Positions 1 to 7,029 of a stretch of 23,903 nucleotides of DNA are shown piece after piece (the first letter of the stretch is position 1; every line of letters starts with the position of its first letter). Origin of the DNA: a virus; IMG/VR virus record IMGVR_UViG_3300036671_000354, positions 1 through 23,903 of that record. One strand, written 5' to 3'. The translations under genes were made by a program, and so were the position numbers. The notes beneath the pieces were generated by a model that saw only the letters and a program-made list of their open reading frames with translations, was not told the origin of the DNA and ran no database searches.

Positions 1-97
1 TCCAATCTGTGGGATCGTTAAATCCAATGCTGAGTCCTTCGATACTTTTTGTAATGTCCTTGCGGAACTTTGATACGTCGAATGGTTTTCCTGCCAT
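1..97 (-). CDS. uvsX: UvsX/RecA-like recombinase, N-terminal fragment (runs off window)
   Basis: The minus strand from ATG at 97 is open to the window edge and encodes 32 residues starting MAGKPFDVSKFRKDITKSI and including GFNDPTDW. This pattern resembles the N-terminus of the UvsX strand-exchange protein of marine T4-like phages; UvsX pairs homologous DNA on ssDNA coated by gp32. A Shine-Dalgarno-like AAGGAAG lies just upstream. Its position directly downstream of gene 32, on the same strand, fits a recombination/replication pair. The P-loop and the rest of the RecA core are outside the window, so the identity rests on a short stretch and on context. The reading frame itself is well supported; the name is moderate. 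Confidence 0.55.
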   Translation of the reverse strand, partial: MAGKPFDVSKFRKDITKSIEGLSIGFNDPTDW

Positions 98-127
98 GAT
101 TGCTTCCTTTGTGTTTATGTAAGATGT

Positions 128-157
128 AATGACGCAAGAGTCGCCCCTTGTGTCATT
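128..157 (-). other. Stem-loop between gp32 and the uvsX-like gene
   Basis: An 11-position stem (128-138 with 147-157, one A-C mismatch in the minus-strand RNA) closes an 8-nt loop. It begins 15 nt after the gp32 stop codon and ends 30 nt before the next start codon. No U-tract follows on the minus strand, so it is not a classical intrinsic terminator. It could protect the 3' end of gp32 mRNA, mark a processing site or attenuate read-through. On the plus strand the pairing is complete with one G-U wobble, followed by ATTATTTT. Confidence 0.5.
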
Positions 158-172
158 ATTTTGAACTAATGC

Positions 173-1159
173 TTACTGTTTCTGCCTAGCTCTAATCATG
201 GCCAAGATATCCTGTGCCTTGTCAGTACCGCCGGCCTTGGCTTCAACTGGAGCCGATGCTGTTGCTGGCGCATCGTCCTCGTCGTCGAAACTGCTGGTTG
301 CCACAGGTGCTGGCTGAGCCGCACGTGGTGCTGGTGCTGATTCAGCGGCAGGTGTGCTGGATCCTGCTGGCGCATTAACACCTGCTGGACGGAAGTACTG
401 ACCCCAACGCTCTACATCGTAGCTTTGCCCATCCACTGAGGCTTCAAACATTTCTTTGATAACCTTGAGTTCAACGTCAGTGGGCTTTTTAGGCAAGAAT
501 GTGCTCATATCGAACAGACCATACTGCTCAATGGCCGCTTGTTCAGCTTCGGTGAGTGCTGATTCTTTTCTTGCCCATTTGCTGGTTGAGTAGTCAGCAT
601 AGCCACCTTTTGATGTCTTGCTGATACGGAAGTCTAGACCACGTAGCAGGTCAGTTGGTAATTCTTCCAGCTCTGGATCCATCAATGCCGATTTGATAGT
701 GGCAAAGATCTGTGGACCAATGATAAATCTACGGATTGGATTCTCTGGAGCCTTGTCGTCGCTCATTGGGTTCTCACGCACAAAGCCTTGAAACAGATAG
801 TCACGCTTCTTCCAATACTTACGACCCATTTCTTCAAGACTCTTGTCCTTGAACCAGGTACGCACTTCAGTGAGAACCGGACATACATCGCCCCACATTT
901 CGACACAGGGGACTCTGACTTGCACTTGTTTTGAATCCATTTCGCCCTTGATGCCGTTAAATGGCAATCGAATCATGGCACGTTCTTGCCAGAAGAATGT
1001 GTTCTTGGCATTGCCGTCGGGTAGGAAGCGTAGTGTTGCTGATTCACCTTCGGATATGTTCCAATGGGCGTATATGCCATTGTCACCGCCGGACGATTGT
1101 CCACCTTGTTTTGTTTCACTTGCTGCGAGTCTAGCTCGGATTTCCGCCAATGAGGCCAT
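173..1159 (-). CDS. gp32: Single-stranded DNA-binding protein gp32
   Basis: This 328-aa protein matches the gp32 family, which coats ssDNA during phage replication, recombination and repair and recruits replisome partners through an acidic tail. Visible features are a basic N-terminal segment (LAEIRARLAA), a core with RFLPDG, CVEMWGDVC (Cys85 and Cys93), GRKYWKKRDYLFQGFV and PENPIRRFIIGPQIF, a Pro/Ala-rich linker from about residue 260, and an acidic FDDEDD patch near 290 before the C-terminal DILAMIRARQKQ. T4 gp32 binds zinc through one His and three Cys. Here only two Cys are seen in that region, so zinc binding may be altered or absent. The start has an AAAGGT ribosome-binding site. The A-rich leader (1160-1225) would suit the autogenous control known in T4, but this is inference. 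Confidence 0.93.
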   Translation of the reverse strand: MASLAEIRARLAASETKQGGQSSGGDNGIYAHWNISEGESATLRFLPDGNAKNTFFWQERAMIRLPFNGIKGEMDSKQVQVRVPCVEMWGDVCPVLTEVRTWFKDKSLEEMGRKYWKKRDYLFQGFVRENPMSDDKAPENPIRRFIIGPQIFATIKSALMDPELEELPTDLLRGLDFRISKTSKGGYADYSTSKWARKESALTEAEQAAIEQYGLFDMSTFLPKKPTDVELKVIKEMFEASVDGQSYDVERWGQYFRPAGVNAPAGSSTPAAESAPAPRAAQPAPVATSSFDDEDDAPATASAPVEAKAGGTDKAQDILAMIRARQKQ

Positions 1160-1225
1160 TTTGTATTACCTTTCTAAGTTTTAGTTGTGATGCCTATCTA
1201 TGTTACTAGATGATTTTGTGTTGCC

Positions 1226-2023
1226 TTACGACTTATTATACACTATGTCGTCAGTGTTTGCTACTAAACTGGATAAATTCATTTTACATCTTTTTTTGTG
1301 TTGTTTAATTTGAACAGTTGCATAATCTTTTCCGCAATGAGTACAAGCCACTCGTCGATAATGTGTGCCTTTACGAGCCTGGTTCATCTCTGTAAATTGT
1401 TTGCTACGTTGTTCTAGGGCACCGGGTTTTTGGTAGATCCAGTTGTTGGTGCCACTGACTTTGGTTGCCACTTCAGGACGCTTCATGTGATGATTGTCAC
1501 CTTTCATTGCTTCTGCTCGTTTAGCCATAGCAACTGGTTGCTTGAAGTTGTGCTTGCTTCCTAATGACGCTTGGAATATGCGTTGTAATTCTGCTATAGC
1601 AGGACGTTTGATACCGTAACAATGATTGTCAGGTCCTTTTTTACCAAAGTGCGGATGATCCGCACCATATAAAGGAGTAATAGATTTGTTGTCGGTTCTA
1701 TTTAGGTAGTCTTTGCGCCACCCCACTTGTAATCTTTTGAGAACACGATGTTCCCATTGTCTAGCAATAGCGGTGTCTTGGAATGTTTTACGTATTTGTA
1801 TTACATCTGGGTCGCCGTGCTGTTTAACAAAAGCAGTGACATGGTGGCTTGATGTAAAGTAGGTGACCCAAAGATCATTGGGGTTGCATGATTTGGAGTA
1901 TCTTACGCCGTAGTAGCTGATGTTCAGCTGAGTCCATTTAAGAAGATATGTGTATGGTTGCATGTCAATCGGTTGCCTGTGTATGTTGCCGGGTACTGCT
2001 AGTTGCCTGTGTAGAGTATGCAT
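1226..2023 (-). CDS. Free-standing GIY-YIG homing endonuclease with NUMOD3-like motifs and C-terminal zinc finger
   Basis: The 265-aa protein has a GIY-YIG-type core: Tyr24 in TYLLKW, YYGVRYS at 37-43 with Arg41, and Glu91 in QWEHRVLKR as the probable metal-binding glutamate. NUMOD3-like glycine/aromatic motifs follow (HFGKKG near 125-130 and GDNHHMKRPE at 175-184). A zinc-finger-like C-x2-C-x11-H-x3-C (Cys227, Cys230, His242, Cys246) sits at the end. Such enzymes cut phage genomes lacking the gene and spread by recombination. The start is uncertain: ATG at 2023 lies in the loop of a hairpin, and an internal ATG at 1963 (MQPYTYLL) sits just before the domain. Neither has a strong ribosome-binding site. 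The gene is inserted between the 756-aa gene and gp32. Confidence 0.85.
   Translation of the reverse strand: MHTLHRQLAVPGNIHRQPIDMQPYTYLLKWTQLNISYYGVRYSKSCNPNDLWVTYFTSSHHVTAFVKQHGDPDVIQIRKTFQDTAIARQWEHRVLKRLQVGWRKDYLNRTDNKSITPLYGADHPHFGKKGPDNHCYGIKRPAIAELQRIFQASLGSKHNFKQPVAMAKRAEAMKGDNHHMKRPEVATKVSGTNNWIYQKPGALEQRSKQFTEMNQARKGTHYRRVACTHCGKDYATVQIKQHKKRCKMNLSSLVANTDDIVYNKS
1235..1244 (-). promoter_or_regulatory. -10-like element AGTGTATAAT upstream of gp32
   Basis: The minus strand carries a perfect TATAAT (1235-1240) preceded by AGTG. It lies within the last codons of the endonuclease gene, about 75 nt upstream of the gp32 start. The hexamer 17 nt further upstream (TAGCAA) is a poor -35 match. 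The same 10-mer occurs before the HNH gene at 6084-6093, and a one-base variant before the exonuclease, suggesting an early or middle phage promoter class. Confidence 0.45.
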
Positions 2024-2038
2024 TATTACATACTCTAC
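2011..2038 (-). repeat. Perfect 10-bp inverted repeat enclosing the endonuclease start codon
   Basis: Arms GTAGAGTATG (2011-2020) and CATACTCTAC (2029-2038) are perfectly complementary around an 8-nt loop. On the minus-strand transcript the loop is TAATAATG-like and holds the ATG at 2023-2021. In T4, some homing endonuclease transcripts (for example I-TevI) fold so that the ribosome-binding site is hidden in unwanted transcripts. This hairpin could play that part, but no strong ribosome-binding site is visible to be hidden. Confidence 0.6.
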
Positions 2039-2055
2039 TAGTTAATACAAGTACT

Positions 2056-2063
2056 ATTTATCT
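2056..2063 (-). promoter_or_regulatory. Late-promoter-like GATAAATA
   Basis: The minus strand reads GATAAATA, one base from the T4 late consensus TATAAATA. It is 33 nt upstream of the endonuclease ATG at 2023. Transcription would begin about 6 nt downstream, just before the hairpin at 2011-2038. The same octamer is found upstream of gp18. Confidence 0.5.
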
Positions 2064-2085
2064 CGCGGTTGTTCTAATTGCAAGA

Positions 2086-4356
2086 TTACTTGCGCATACC
2101 GCTTAGTTCTTTGAGTCGATCCAAAAAGCTGAGATCTTTACTGACTGCTTTCATCTTGCCCGAGTGTCCGTATTGACCTGCCAAGGCCGAAGTGTCTGGT
2201 TCGGCACTTTCACTGCTCATGTTGCTGGGGCGTGTCATCATGACACCGTCTGAATCAAGATTTTCGTTTGTTTCTTCATTGCCAACTTCATAATCTGGAG
2301 CGGCTTTTACAATATCATTAACACCGGCGGATTTGAGTATTCCAGTCAGGTTGTCTTGATACTCTGGGTACGCAGGTTGCTGTGTGCCAGCAGGGTCTTC
2401 AGTTTGGGTGTAAGGGTTCTTGACTGACTCTTCAGCATAGTCGCCTGCGCTTTCACGTTCCATGTCACGATCTTCATCGGGACGTCCGCCCACGATACCA
2501 CCACCTTGCAGATGGCTTTGTAAATTGGCAGCCACCCATTCATACGGGTCGCCGTCACGAGCTTTGGCAACGCCATAAGGAATCTCGCCAGAATCCATGT
2601 AGTAGTCAAACAGGGCATGGTACAGGTCTTCGTCTAGGTCGCCACCTTTTTCAAAGGTTTTGACTTCGTGCTTGAAACGATTTAGCACGTGATCCATGGT
2701 CACACCTGCAGCATCACGCAACAGTGTTTCTTCCAGACGATCAACTGCTTTACGGATACCTTTTCTGCGACCGTCGTCTCTGCGAGCATTGTCGTGATCA
2801 AAATTGTCGTCCACGTCTGCGTCAAAGGGATTTATCTTGTCAAAATTCCTGCCTGCGTCTAGACCTTGATCAAAGTTTCTCATGGCTCTGTCACTGGAGG
2901 CTTTCTTCACATAGCTTTTCAGTGTGTCGCCACTGAGTTCTGCAAGTCCGGCATTGCGTAGCACACTTTCCAGTGTGTCTTGTTCAGTGTCAATGTCGCG
3001 GATCAGATTGTCAGCAGCGTCACCACCAAGGTCATCACAGTCTTCCAAATTTTCTTCTTCTAGGTCAGCAGGAGTGGCTTCGTTGGGATTCATTTCAGCC
3101 GCAGGATCAATCTGCAATTGATCAATGACTGCACGTACATCTGGATCATCGCTCAACATCTGCAAGCGATCATACACCACCTGACGTGCGTCTGCGTTGG
3201 CATCGCGTTCGGCCAACTCTTCCAACTGATCAAACAGTTCATCGTCACCAATCAAGTCATACAACTGTTCAGTGGCGTTGGTTGCATCTGCGCCCACTGG
3301 CAAGTCTTGACTGAGTAGTTCAACCAGTTTGGCCTGCTTTTCTGGTGTGTCTGGTGTTTGCCATGTGCCTTCCATGAGACGATTGGCCCATGCTTCAAAT
3401 ATGTTAGCTTCTTTCATTGCTGTTCCTTGTTGTTGTATTCGGGCGATCAACGGCAGTGCGTCTTCGATGCGTTGATCGATGCTTTGTGTTACAAATAAGT
3501 GTTTGAGGCCTTCTATGACCACAGACTCTTCGGTTACTGTGGCCGGAGCCCATGATTCAAAATATGTGTCGTAGCCACGTCGACTGGTGAGACTTTTGAG
3601 ACTGCGTTGTAGATTTTCGTAGTACACTGTGGTCTGTTCAACCAGGGTGGCAGTGTCACCTTCCAACAACTGTCCTTGGTTGGCTCTGCGAAATCTTGAA
3701 AGCACACTTAATTCAGTGACCATTTCTGCTATGTGTTGCCCACGAACATCGTAGGGGCGGCCGCCTTGGCGCACATGTTCCAGCATGGCCTTGCCTGCTG
3801 TTAGATTGCGGAACGGCAACTTGTAGCGTTCGCCTTCCACAGTTTCCACAAACAAACTTTCCACACAGCGAAATCTGGCTTCGCCCAATTCCATGTTGCG
3901 GCTGTGGCGTATCATGAGTCGTGATTGATTAGGGCCGGCATTGTAACTGACATCCTTGCGGCCCACCCATGATTCGAACAGGCCTTCTCGGATTGCAGCT
4001 TGTCCTTGCATGCTGTAGCGCAAGTGGTTGAGATTTTTAATGCCAAACGTCATGCGATTGTTTCTGATTGCAAAGTTTTTCATTTGATGCAAAAAGTTGA
4101 ACCAGTCTGTTTTGTCTGAGCCTTCCATGGTTTTACCAACATTATCGGCGCAGTACACTTCCAAGGCTCCATCCGTGGTCAACATAATGACCACAGTACC
4201 ATAATCTTTGCCTGATTCGGCACGGAAATTAAAACTGAATATTTCAGCTTGGCTAGGATCAGTGGCAGGTTTTCCTGCACTGTCCAACAGTTCAGGATCA
4301 AAATCTCTACTGACCAGTAGATCAAACAGTTTGCGAGCAGGTGTTATTGTTGACAT
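2086..4356 (-). CDS. Large conserved hypothetical phage protein (756 aa)
   Basis: I recognise this as a large hypothetical protein recurring in T4-like marine phages, without an established function. The N-terminal part (about 40-330) looks folded, with motifs such as YGTVVIMLTTDG, KNLNHLRYSMQGQAAI, SLFVETVEGERYKLPFRNL and GQHIAEMV. The middle is strongly acidic (near 420-460). The C-terminal third is charged and low in complexity and ends LSFLDRLKELSGMRK. Short motifs of the type LRNAGL and LKSAGV recur near 468 and 675. There is no signal peptide or membrane segment. It starts 8 nt after the terminase C-half stop codon and is probably co-transcribed with it, so a virion or head-assembly role is a reasonable guess only. 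Confidence 0.85.
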   Translation of the reverse strand: MSTITPARKLFDLLVSRDFDPELLDSAGKPATDPSQAEIFSFNFRAESGKDYGTVVIMLTTDGALEVYCADNVGKTMEGSDKTDWFNFLHQMKNFAIRNNRMTFGIKNLNHLRYSMQGQAAIREGLFESWVGRKDVSYNAGPNQSRLMIRHSRNMELGEARFRCVESLFVETVEGERYKLPFRNLTAGKAMLEHVRQGGRPYDVRGQHIAEMVTELSVLSRFRRANQGQLLEGDTATLVEQTTVYYENLQRSLKSLTSRRGYDTYFESWAPATVTEESVVIEGLKHLFVTQSIDQRIEDALPLIARIQQQGTAMKEANIFEAWANRLMEGTWQTPDTPEKQAKLVELLSQDLPVGADATNATEQLYDLIGDDELFDQLEELAERDANADARQVVYDRLQMLSDDPDVRAVIDQLQIDPAAEMNPNEATPADLEEENLEDCDDLGGDAADNLIRDIDTEQDTLESVLRNAGLAELSGDTLKSYVKKASSDRAMRNFDQGLDAGRNFDKINPFDADVDDNFDHDNARRDDGRRKGIRKAVDRLEETLLRDAAGVTMDHVLNRFKHEVKTFEKGGDLDEDLYHALFDYYMDSGEIPYGVAKARDGDPYEWVAANLQSHLQGGGIVGGRPDEDRDMERESAGDYAEESVKNPYTQTEDPAGTQQPAYPEYQDNLTGILKSAGVNDIVKAAPDYEVGNEETNENLDSDGVMMTRPSNMSSESAEPDTSALAGQYGHSGKMKAVSKDLSFLDRLKELSGMRK

Positions 4357-4364
4357 AGTTGTAT

Positions 4365-5441
4365 TTAGTGCATGACACTAATGAAGGGCATAGGCGGAAT
4401 TATCACATCTCCGTGGTCTCTCAGCTGAGTATCAATGGCATTATCGTAGGTCTGTAGCAGTTGTAGCATGCGTATGGCCAGCACAGTGCTCATGACTAGG
4501 TCGTCAGTTTCGCCTGATTTGGCTGCATATCCCACGCCCGACGCCACAAAGGTTTTGAGTTCTGACACCAGGCTGGCGCTGCGTATTTTCATGCGGCCAG
4601 TTTCTACCAGAATTTTCAGCTTGTTGCAGGCTGCCAGCTTGCTTTTTGGTGTGGTGTTGAATCCTTTTCGGTATCTGCGATTGCCGCTGCTGTGCGGATC
4701 GCTGAGAAAATAGCCTTGTATGCGGTCCTCGCCGTATTCAGCAATGCTGATTAGTGCAGCTTCGCCGATGGTGTTGTTCTCTATGCTGTAGTAGATACGG
4801 TCTGGATCCCGGGTTGTTTCGTTGATGTGTGCGCAGATGTCAGCCAAGATTCTGATCTGCTCTGGAATGGTTGTTTTGTTGTGGCGCCACTCACCAATCT
4901 GTTCAGTGGTGTTGGCTTCGTAGATCTGTATGGCAGCAGGATCGCCGCCGGTGCCCAAGCTGGGATCCAGGGCCACCACATAGGTACGCCCCGGTTGTGG
5001 ACGTTGATACCAACGCACCTGCCCGGTCTTGTACAAGGGCTCGTGTCCTTGTAGATCCAGTAATTTTGCCGGAGCAATCAAGGTCTCATCGTTTATGACA
5101 AATTCGCAATTTGACACCAATATATTATTGGCATAAAATCGGCGATTATTTTTTACATTTAACAGATCATAAACCTGCTCAGTTCCTAGTAGTGTTACGT
5201 TTACTACTGTTTGCTTCCCAGTTGATGTGTGTAAAGTAATACCAGGACGTAGATTTTTAACTTCCATTGTGGTCAAGTTATCTGTGTAGATCTTGTGATC
5301 CAGAGTGGCTGTTATGGTATTGCGAGTCAGCTGAACTCGGGCTGTCTGCTTGGTGCCTTTGTTGAGTACTCCGTCAAATTTGCTCCAGCCAGTGTCAGTT
5401 AATACTTGCCAGCCCAGCTTGTTTTCTGCTAATTCTTCCAC
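4365..5441 (-). CDS. gp17: C-intein fused to the nuclease half of large terminase gp17
   Basis: The 358-aa product starts at GTG 5441 (AGGGA ribosome-binding site about 9 nt upstream). Residues 1-111 form the C-terminal part of a split intein: block B TLDHK (Thr46, His49), block F VYDLLNV, and block G ending ILVSN before Cys112. Residues 112-358 are the terminase nuclease half, continuing exactly where the N-half stops (EMG joined to CEFVINDETLI). RNase H-type metal residues are visible: Asp159 in VVALDPS, Glu221 in YYSIENNT, and Asp313/Asp314 in ETDDLVMS. After trans-splicing the terminase would be 274+247=521 aa, somewhat shorter than T4 gp17. This half cuts concatemeric DNA during packaging. 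The start overlaps the HNH gene by 47 nt. Confidence 0.92.
   Translation of the reverse strand: MEELAENKLGWQVLTDTGWSKFDGVLNKGTKQTARVQLTRNTITATLDHKIYTDNLTTMEVKNLRPGITLHTSTGKQTVVNVTLLGTEQVYDLLNVKNNRRFYANNILVSNCEFVINDETLIAPAKLLDLQGHEPLYKTGQVRWYQRPQPGRTYVVALDPSLGTGGDPAAIQIYEANTTEQIGEWRHNKTTIPEQIRILADICAHINETTRDPDRIYYSIENNTIGEAALISIAEYGEDRIQGYFLSDPHSSGNRRYRKGFNTTPKSKLAACNKLKILVETGRMKIRSASLVSELKTFVASGVGYAAKSGETDDLVMSTVLAIRMLQLLQTYDNAIDTQLRDHGDVIIPPMPFISVMH
5109..5441 (-). other. Split intein, C-terminal fragment (IntC, 111 aa)
   Basis: Hint-domain features run from WQVLTDTGWSKFDGV (the strand after block A) through block B TxxH (TLDH) to the C-terminal blocks F/G (VYDLLNV ... RFYANNILVSN). The scissile Asn is encoded at 5109-5111 and the +1 Cys of the C-extein at 5106-5108. 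The penultimate residue is Ser, not the usual His. There is no endonuclease domain between blocks B and F, so the intein is of the mini type. Confidence 0.9.
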
Positions 5442-6069
5442 TAATAAATCCCTCGGGTTCTGTTCCTTGCCTATACTGCTTGTCTTTTACACCATCATTA
5501 TACCAACGTAATCCCTTGCGTGCTTCATTTGTATGATTAAGTCTACCCTTTATCCATCCTGGCTGTGCTGACTCAAGATACTTTTCGTCTAGCCCGTTAT
5601 TGTACCAGTGTTTGCCGGCAGAGCTTCCTGTTTTTCCTCTATGGGCATCACCTATGCGCTTGTTTCGATCAGCATCAGCATACACTTTTTCCATCTTGTC
5701 TTTGTACTCCTCGGTGCTTCGAGCAAGCTCTCGAGACTTGCGTTCATCTGCTGACCAGGTTGTACCTTTTTTACGACCACCAATTCCGGGCCGTTTGACT
5801 CCACGATTAGGAGCAGGCTTACCCCACATGGGATTTTTATCGCCTTTTCTATTTTCAGACAGTAATTCGTATACTATCTCTGCGGTAGTAGCAAGTCCAG
5901 CTAGGCCTTTCCAGGCCAATTTGTCTTCAATTCGACCGTGCTCCTCGTATAACTCACGATGTGCTTTTGCGTGTTCTTCTACGGTAAGCTCGACCAGATT
6001 TGATGAATCGTTTGATCCACCCATGTGCCTTGGTATGATATGATGATTGTGTAGTGTATGTTTGCTCAT
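5395..6069 (-). CDS. HNH homing endonuclease lying between the two terminase halves
   Basis: The 224-aa protein begins with an HNH core: HNHHIIPRHMGGSNDSSNLV, then EEHAKAH (His9/His10, Asn24, His33, His37). A NUMOD3-like segment follows (GDKNPMWGKPAPNRGVKRPG, 76-95). The end holds two similar modules of the form WYNNG...GWIKGR (153-177) and WYNDG...GFISGR (187-213), probably DNA-binding. It is a separate gene with its own ATG, 42 nt after the N-half stop codon, and its 3' end overlaps the C-intein gene. It probably cuts uninterrupted terminase genes and so drives spread of the whole intein/endonuclease unit; that role is inferred from known fractured phage genes. A -10-like AGTGTATAAT lies just upstream. 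Confidence 0.88.
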   Translation of the reverse strand: MSKHTLHNHHIIPRHMGGSNDSSNLVELTVEEHAKAHRELYEEHGRIEDKLAWKGLAGLATTAEIVYELLSENRKGDKNPMWGKPAPNRGVKRPGIGGRKKGTTWSADERKSRELARSTEEYKDKMEKVYADADRNKRIGDAHRGKTGSSAGKHWYNNGLDEKYLESAQPGWIKGRLNHTNEARKGLRWYNDGVKDKQYRQGTEPEGFISGRISRKQAGLASIN

Positions 6070-6083
6070 AATTTACTTTGATG

Positions 6084-6093
6084 ATTATACACT
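6084..6093 (-). promoter_or_regulatory. -10-like element AGTGTATAAT upstream of the HNH gene
   Basis: The minus strand reads AGTGTATAAT in the short gap between the terminase N-half stop and the HNH start, with TATAAT ending 14 nt before the ATG. It is identical to the 10-mer upstream of gp32. No good -35 hexamer is visible. If active, it would express the HNH gene and the downstream C-intein/terminase half separately from the N-half. Confidence 0.45.
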
Positions 6094-6111
6094 TACTTAT
6101 CTCGTCCGTGA

Positions 6112-7029
6112 TTATAAACTAAATTTTTTATACAATTCGCCAATTGATAGCAAATGGATTTTTCCAGCTGGATCCTTGACCTTGAGCAGAGCGTCACTGT
6201 ACAAGCAACCCATTTCTCGTCTAAAGCGATCTTCGCCCAGTTGTGCCTGCTGTTCAATGGCCCAGGCTTCGTCGCGATCTGGATGTTCGTTCCAGTATGA
6301 TCGGTAGGCTCTAAATCCATTGATGCCTAAGGGAGTTGGATTACCCCATGCATCTTCACATTTGAGAGCACCTTTCCACAAGAGAGCAAACTGATCTTCG
6401 TCACTGTTGGGTGTACTTGTGATAATGGCCTTGCCACCTGTGGCTAGCGTGGGACTTATCGACGTCCAGAATTCTTTGGCAATGCCAGGTCGTACAAACG
6501 CAAATTCGTCGGCGTACAGCAATGATATACTCATGCCTCGTCCGGTATTTTCTGTTGTGGTTGTTGATACTATTCTACTGCCGTTTTCAAAGTCTAGATT
6601 ACCTTTGTTGTAACTGGTAACCCCGGCACGGATATGATCTGGACACAGCTCGTAGGCATAACGAATACGTTGCATGATCTCCTGTGAGCCGGTGTACTTG
6701 TGCGCAGCAATCAGGATTGTGGAATCTGGATGGAACATGGCCATCCATAGTAGATATCCAGCTGCGCTGGTACTTTTACCTGTTTGTCGCGGCATCATGC
6801 TGATGCTGTAGCGATAATTGTGATAGGTATCTATCAGGCGTCGTTGGTATTCAAACGGATGATACAGCATCTTGCCCTTGGTTGGGTGCTGTATGTGAAA
6901 AAAGTTGTCCATAAAATACACAGGACCAGTCACAGGATCTGCACAGGCCAAAAATTCAGCCAGCTGTTGCTCGGTGAATGTGGTATTCTTGTACGGGGTT
7001 TTGACTAGGTTAGATTCAGTTTGACTCAT
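6112..7029 (-). CDS. gp17: ATPase half of large terminase gp17 fused to N-intein
   Basis: The 305-aa product carries the packaging motor ATPase: Walker A RQTGKST (81-87, Lys85), Walker B LLYADEF (170-176, Asp174/Glu175) and the coupling motif TSTPN (204-208). This motor drives DNA through the portal into the prohead. The terminase part ends at Gly274 (RREMG). The last 31 residues, starting at Cys275 (CLYSDALLKVKDPAGK), are an N-intein with block A. Translation then stops with TAA at 6112-6114. The ATG overlaps the stop of the radical SAM gene (ATGA), implying translational coupling. The nuclease domain is encoded separately at 4365-5441, so activity as a full-length terminase would need trans-splicing or assembly of the halves. 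Confidence 0.93.
   Translation of the reverse strand: MSQTESNLVKTPYKNTTFTEQQLAEFLACADPVTGPVYFMDNFFHIQHPTKGKMLYHPFEYQRRLIDTYHNYRYSISMMPRQTGKSTSAAGYLLWMAMFHPDSTILIAAHKYTGSQEIMQRIRYAYELCPDHIRAGVTSYNKGNLDFENGSRIVSTTTTENTGRGMSISLLYADEFAFVRPGIAKEFWTSISPTLATGGKAIITSTPNSDEDQFALLWKGALKCEDAWGNPTPLGINGFRAYRSYWNEHPDRDEAWAIEQQAQLGEDRFRREMGCLYSDALLKVKDPAGKIHLLSIGELYKKFSL
6115..6207 (-). other. Split intein, N-terminal fragment (IntN, 31 aa)
   Basis: It runs from Cys1 (codon at 6205-6207) through CLYSDALLKVKDPAGKIHLL and ends GELYKKFSL before the stop. The Cys plus acidic/hydrophobic pattern fits intein block A, and IGELYK is a common continuation in phage TerL inteins. It is far shorter than the roughly 100-aa N-fragments of canonical split inteins. 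It is close to the 25-aa IntN I recall for AceL-TerL. Confidence 0.88.

Noticed and set aside
4362-4368. CTAAATA as a late promoter for the 756-aa gene
   Set aside because: It ends only 5 nt before the ATG and overlaps the terminase stop codon; transcription would begin inside the coding region.
5109-6207. Group I or II intron interrupting gp17
   Set aside because: Both edges continue in frame as intein motifs (Cys1 block A; TLDH block B; ILVSN before Cys), and the extein join is exact at protein level, so a split intein explains it without RNA splicing.
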